DNA of 5,958 nt, taken from positions 1-5,958 of the forward strand of contig CAMNAD010000091.1 of NCBI GenBank assembly GCA_946530505.1. The letters run 5' to 3'. A program made the translations under genes and the position numbers. Of the stretch, positions 5,454 through 5,958 are shown piece after piece (the first letter of the stretch is position 1; each line of letters starts with the position of its first letter). This DNA is from an uncultured Bacteroidales bacterium. Its GTDB lineage: Bacteria > Bacteroidota > Bacteroidia > Bacteroidales > UBA932. A model generated the notes under the pieces. That model was not told the DNA's origin and made no database searches. It was given only the letters and a program-made list of their open reading frames with translations.

Positions 5454-5471
5454 TGCAGGGGGTTGAGAGGC

Positions 5472-5527
5472 CCAACGGGCCTATCTACAAGTAAGCGCCG
5501 CCTACTTGTAAATAGGCCCGAAGTTGG
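5472..5527 (-). other. Stem-loop overlapping the last codons and stop of fucI
   Basis: Arms 5477-5493 and 5503-5519 pair over 17 positions around a 9-base loop; after a 3-base bulge, CCAAC/GTTGG (5472-5476 with 5523-5527) adds five more pairs. The only mismatch in DNA becomes a U-G wobble in the leftward (fucI) RNA but a C-A mismatch in the rightward RNA, so the structure suits the fucI transcript. The fucI stop codon (TAG, 5504-5502) sits at the top of the stem. No T-run follows directly; the T7 terminator comes ~40 bases later. It may protect the mRNA 3' end or assist termination. Confidence 0.6.
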
Positions 5528-5958
5528 CGCAGGCGCGGTAGTCGGCTCCTTCTTTGTCCATGCCGAAGGCATTCCATGCTGCAGGGCGGAAAATCTTGCT
5601 TTCCGGCACGTTGTGCATGCTGACGGGAATCCTCAGAATGGAAGCGAGGGTGATGAGATCCGCTCCGATGTGGCCGTAGGCGATGGCGCCGTGGTTCGCA
5701 CCCCAGTTGTTCATCACGCTGTACACATCCTTGAAGCAGTCCTTGCGCTCGTCGAGGCGAGGTACGAACCAGGTGGTAGGCCAGGTGGGATCGGTACGCT
5801 TGTCGAGAATGTCGTGCATGTCCTTCGGGAGTTCGGCGGTCCATCCCTCTGCGATCTGCAGCACGGGGCCGAGGCCGTCCACGAGGTTCAGACGCATCAT
5901 TGTCATAGGCATGCCGCCGCGGGTCACGAAGTGTGCGGAGTAGCCGCCGCCGCGGAAG
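5502..5958 (-). CDS. fucI: L-fucose isomerase, C-terminal part (partial, continues beyond the right edge)
   Basis: The last 151 residues are visible; the frame stays open to the right edge, so there is no start here (a GTG at 5927 is internal: the codons above it encode RGGGYSAHF, which belongs to the same domain). FucI is normally about 590 residues, so roughly a quarter is present. Recognisable conserved stretches are VTRGGMPMTMMRLNLVDGLG, LDKRTDPTWPTTWFVPRL, VYSVMNNWGANHGAIAYGHI, IPVSMHNVPESK and the end WNAFGMDKEGADYRACANFG. The His of WGANHGA probably corresponds to the metal-binding His528 of E. coli FucI. The enzyme is cytoplasmic, Mn-dependent, and interconverts L-fucose and L-fuculose (also D-arabinose and D-ribulose), the first step of fucose catabolism. 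Its kinase and aldolase partners, if clustered, must be off the right edge or elsewhere; nothing downstream belongs to the pathway. Confidence 0.96.
   Translation of the reverse strand, partial: FRGGGYSAHFVTRGGMPMTMMRLNLVDGLGPVLQIAEGWTAELPKDMHDILDKRTDPTWPTTWFVPRLDERKDCFKDVYSVMNNWGANHGAIAYGHIGADLITLASILRIPVSMHNVPESKIFRPAAWNAFGMDKEGADYRACANFGPIYK

Noticed and set aside
5266..5501. tRNA or small RNA gene in the transposase-fucI spacer
   Set aside because: The palindromes do not form a cloverleaf, there is no CCA-type acceptor or anticodon arm, and no promoter was found.

Overview
The window looks like a chromosomal segment of an uncultured or gut-type member of the Bacteroidota (Bacteroidales-like, moderately high GC). 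Three things point there: promoters of the TTTG-N19-21-TAnnTTTG type, start codons without Shine-Dalgarno sequences, and gene families typical of that phylum (head-GIN/DUF2807 protein, POTRA-less Omp85 barrel, ferredoxin-less DUF362 protein, RAYT-type transposase, FucI). Both ends cut through neighbouring sequence. No tRNA, rRNA, CRISPR array or complete insertion sequence was seen.

Layout, left to right. Positions 1-240 hold an unrecognised reading frame whose last ~45 codons look coding, followed by a strong palindromic terminator (264-300). Positions 395-1930 (+) encode a 511-residue exported protein that fuses a DUF362/COG2768 domain to a complete thiol (Cys-type) glutathione peroxidase. 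It overlaps by 4 bp, tail to tail, with a leftward gene (1927-3234) for a 435-residue Omp85/BamA-TamA-like outer-membrane barrel. That gene has a near-perfect promoter (3258-3289), which forces a TTG start. A compact divergent promoter region separates it from a rightward gene (3351-4031) for an exported head-GIN/DUF2807 adhesin-like protein with NGSGD repeats and an apparently leaderless mRNA; a hairpin terminator follows at 4144-4176.

Positions 4339-5265 (+) encode a REP-associated tyrosine transposase-like protein (RAYT, HUH/Y1 family) with a long C-terminal extension. It looks more A+T-rich than its neighbours and is flanked by imperfect repeats and several palindromes that are candidates for its cognate REP-like elements. 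The right edge holds the last quarter of L-fucose isomerase (fucI, leftward, 5502-5958), with an unusual hairpin built into its final codons and a GC-palindrome/T7 terminator downstream.

The genes do not form an operon; each seems to have its own promoter or terminator. Three encode envelope proteins (exported redox protein, outer-membrane barrel, exported head-GIN protein), one is a domesticated-transposase-type accessory gene, and one is catabolic (L-fucose/D-arabinose use). The most interesting items are the DUF362-peroxidase fusion, the RAYT with its surrounding repeats, and the stem-loop overlapping the fucI stop codon.
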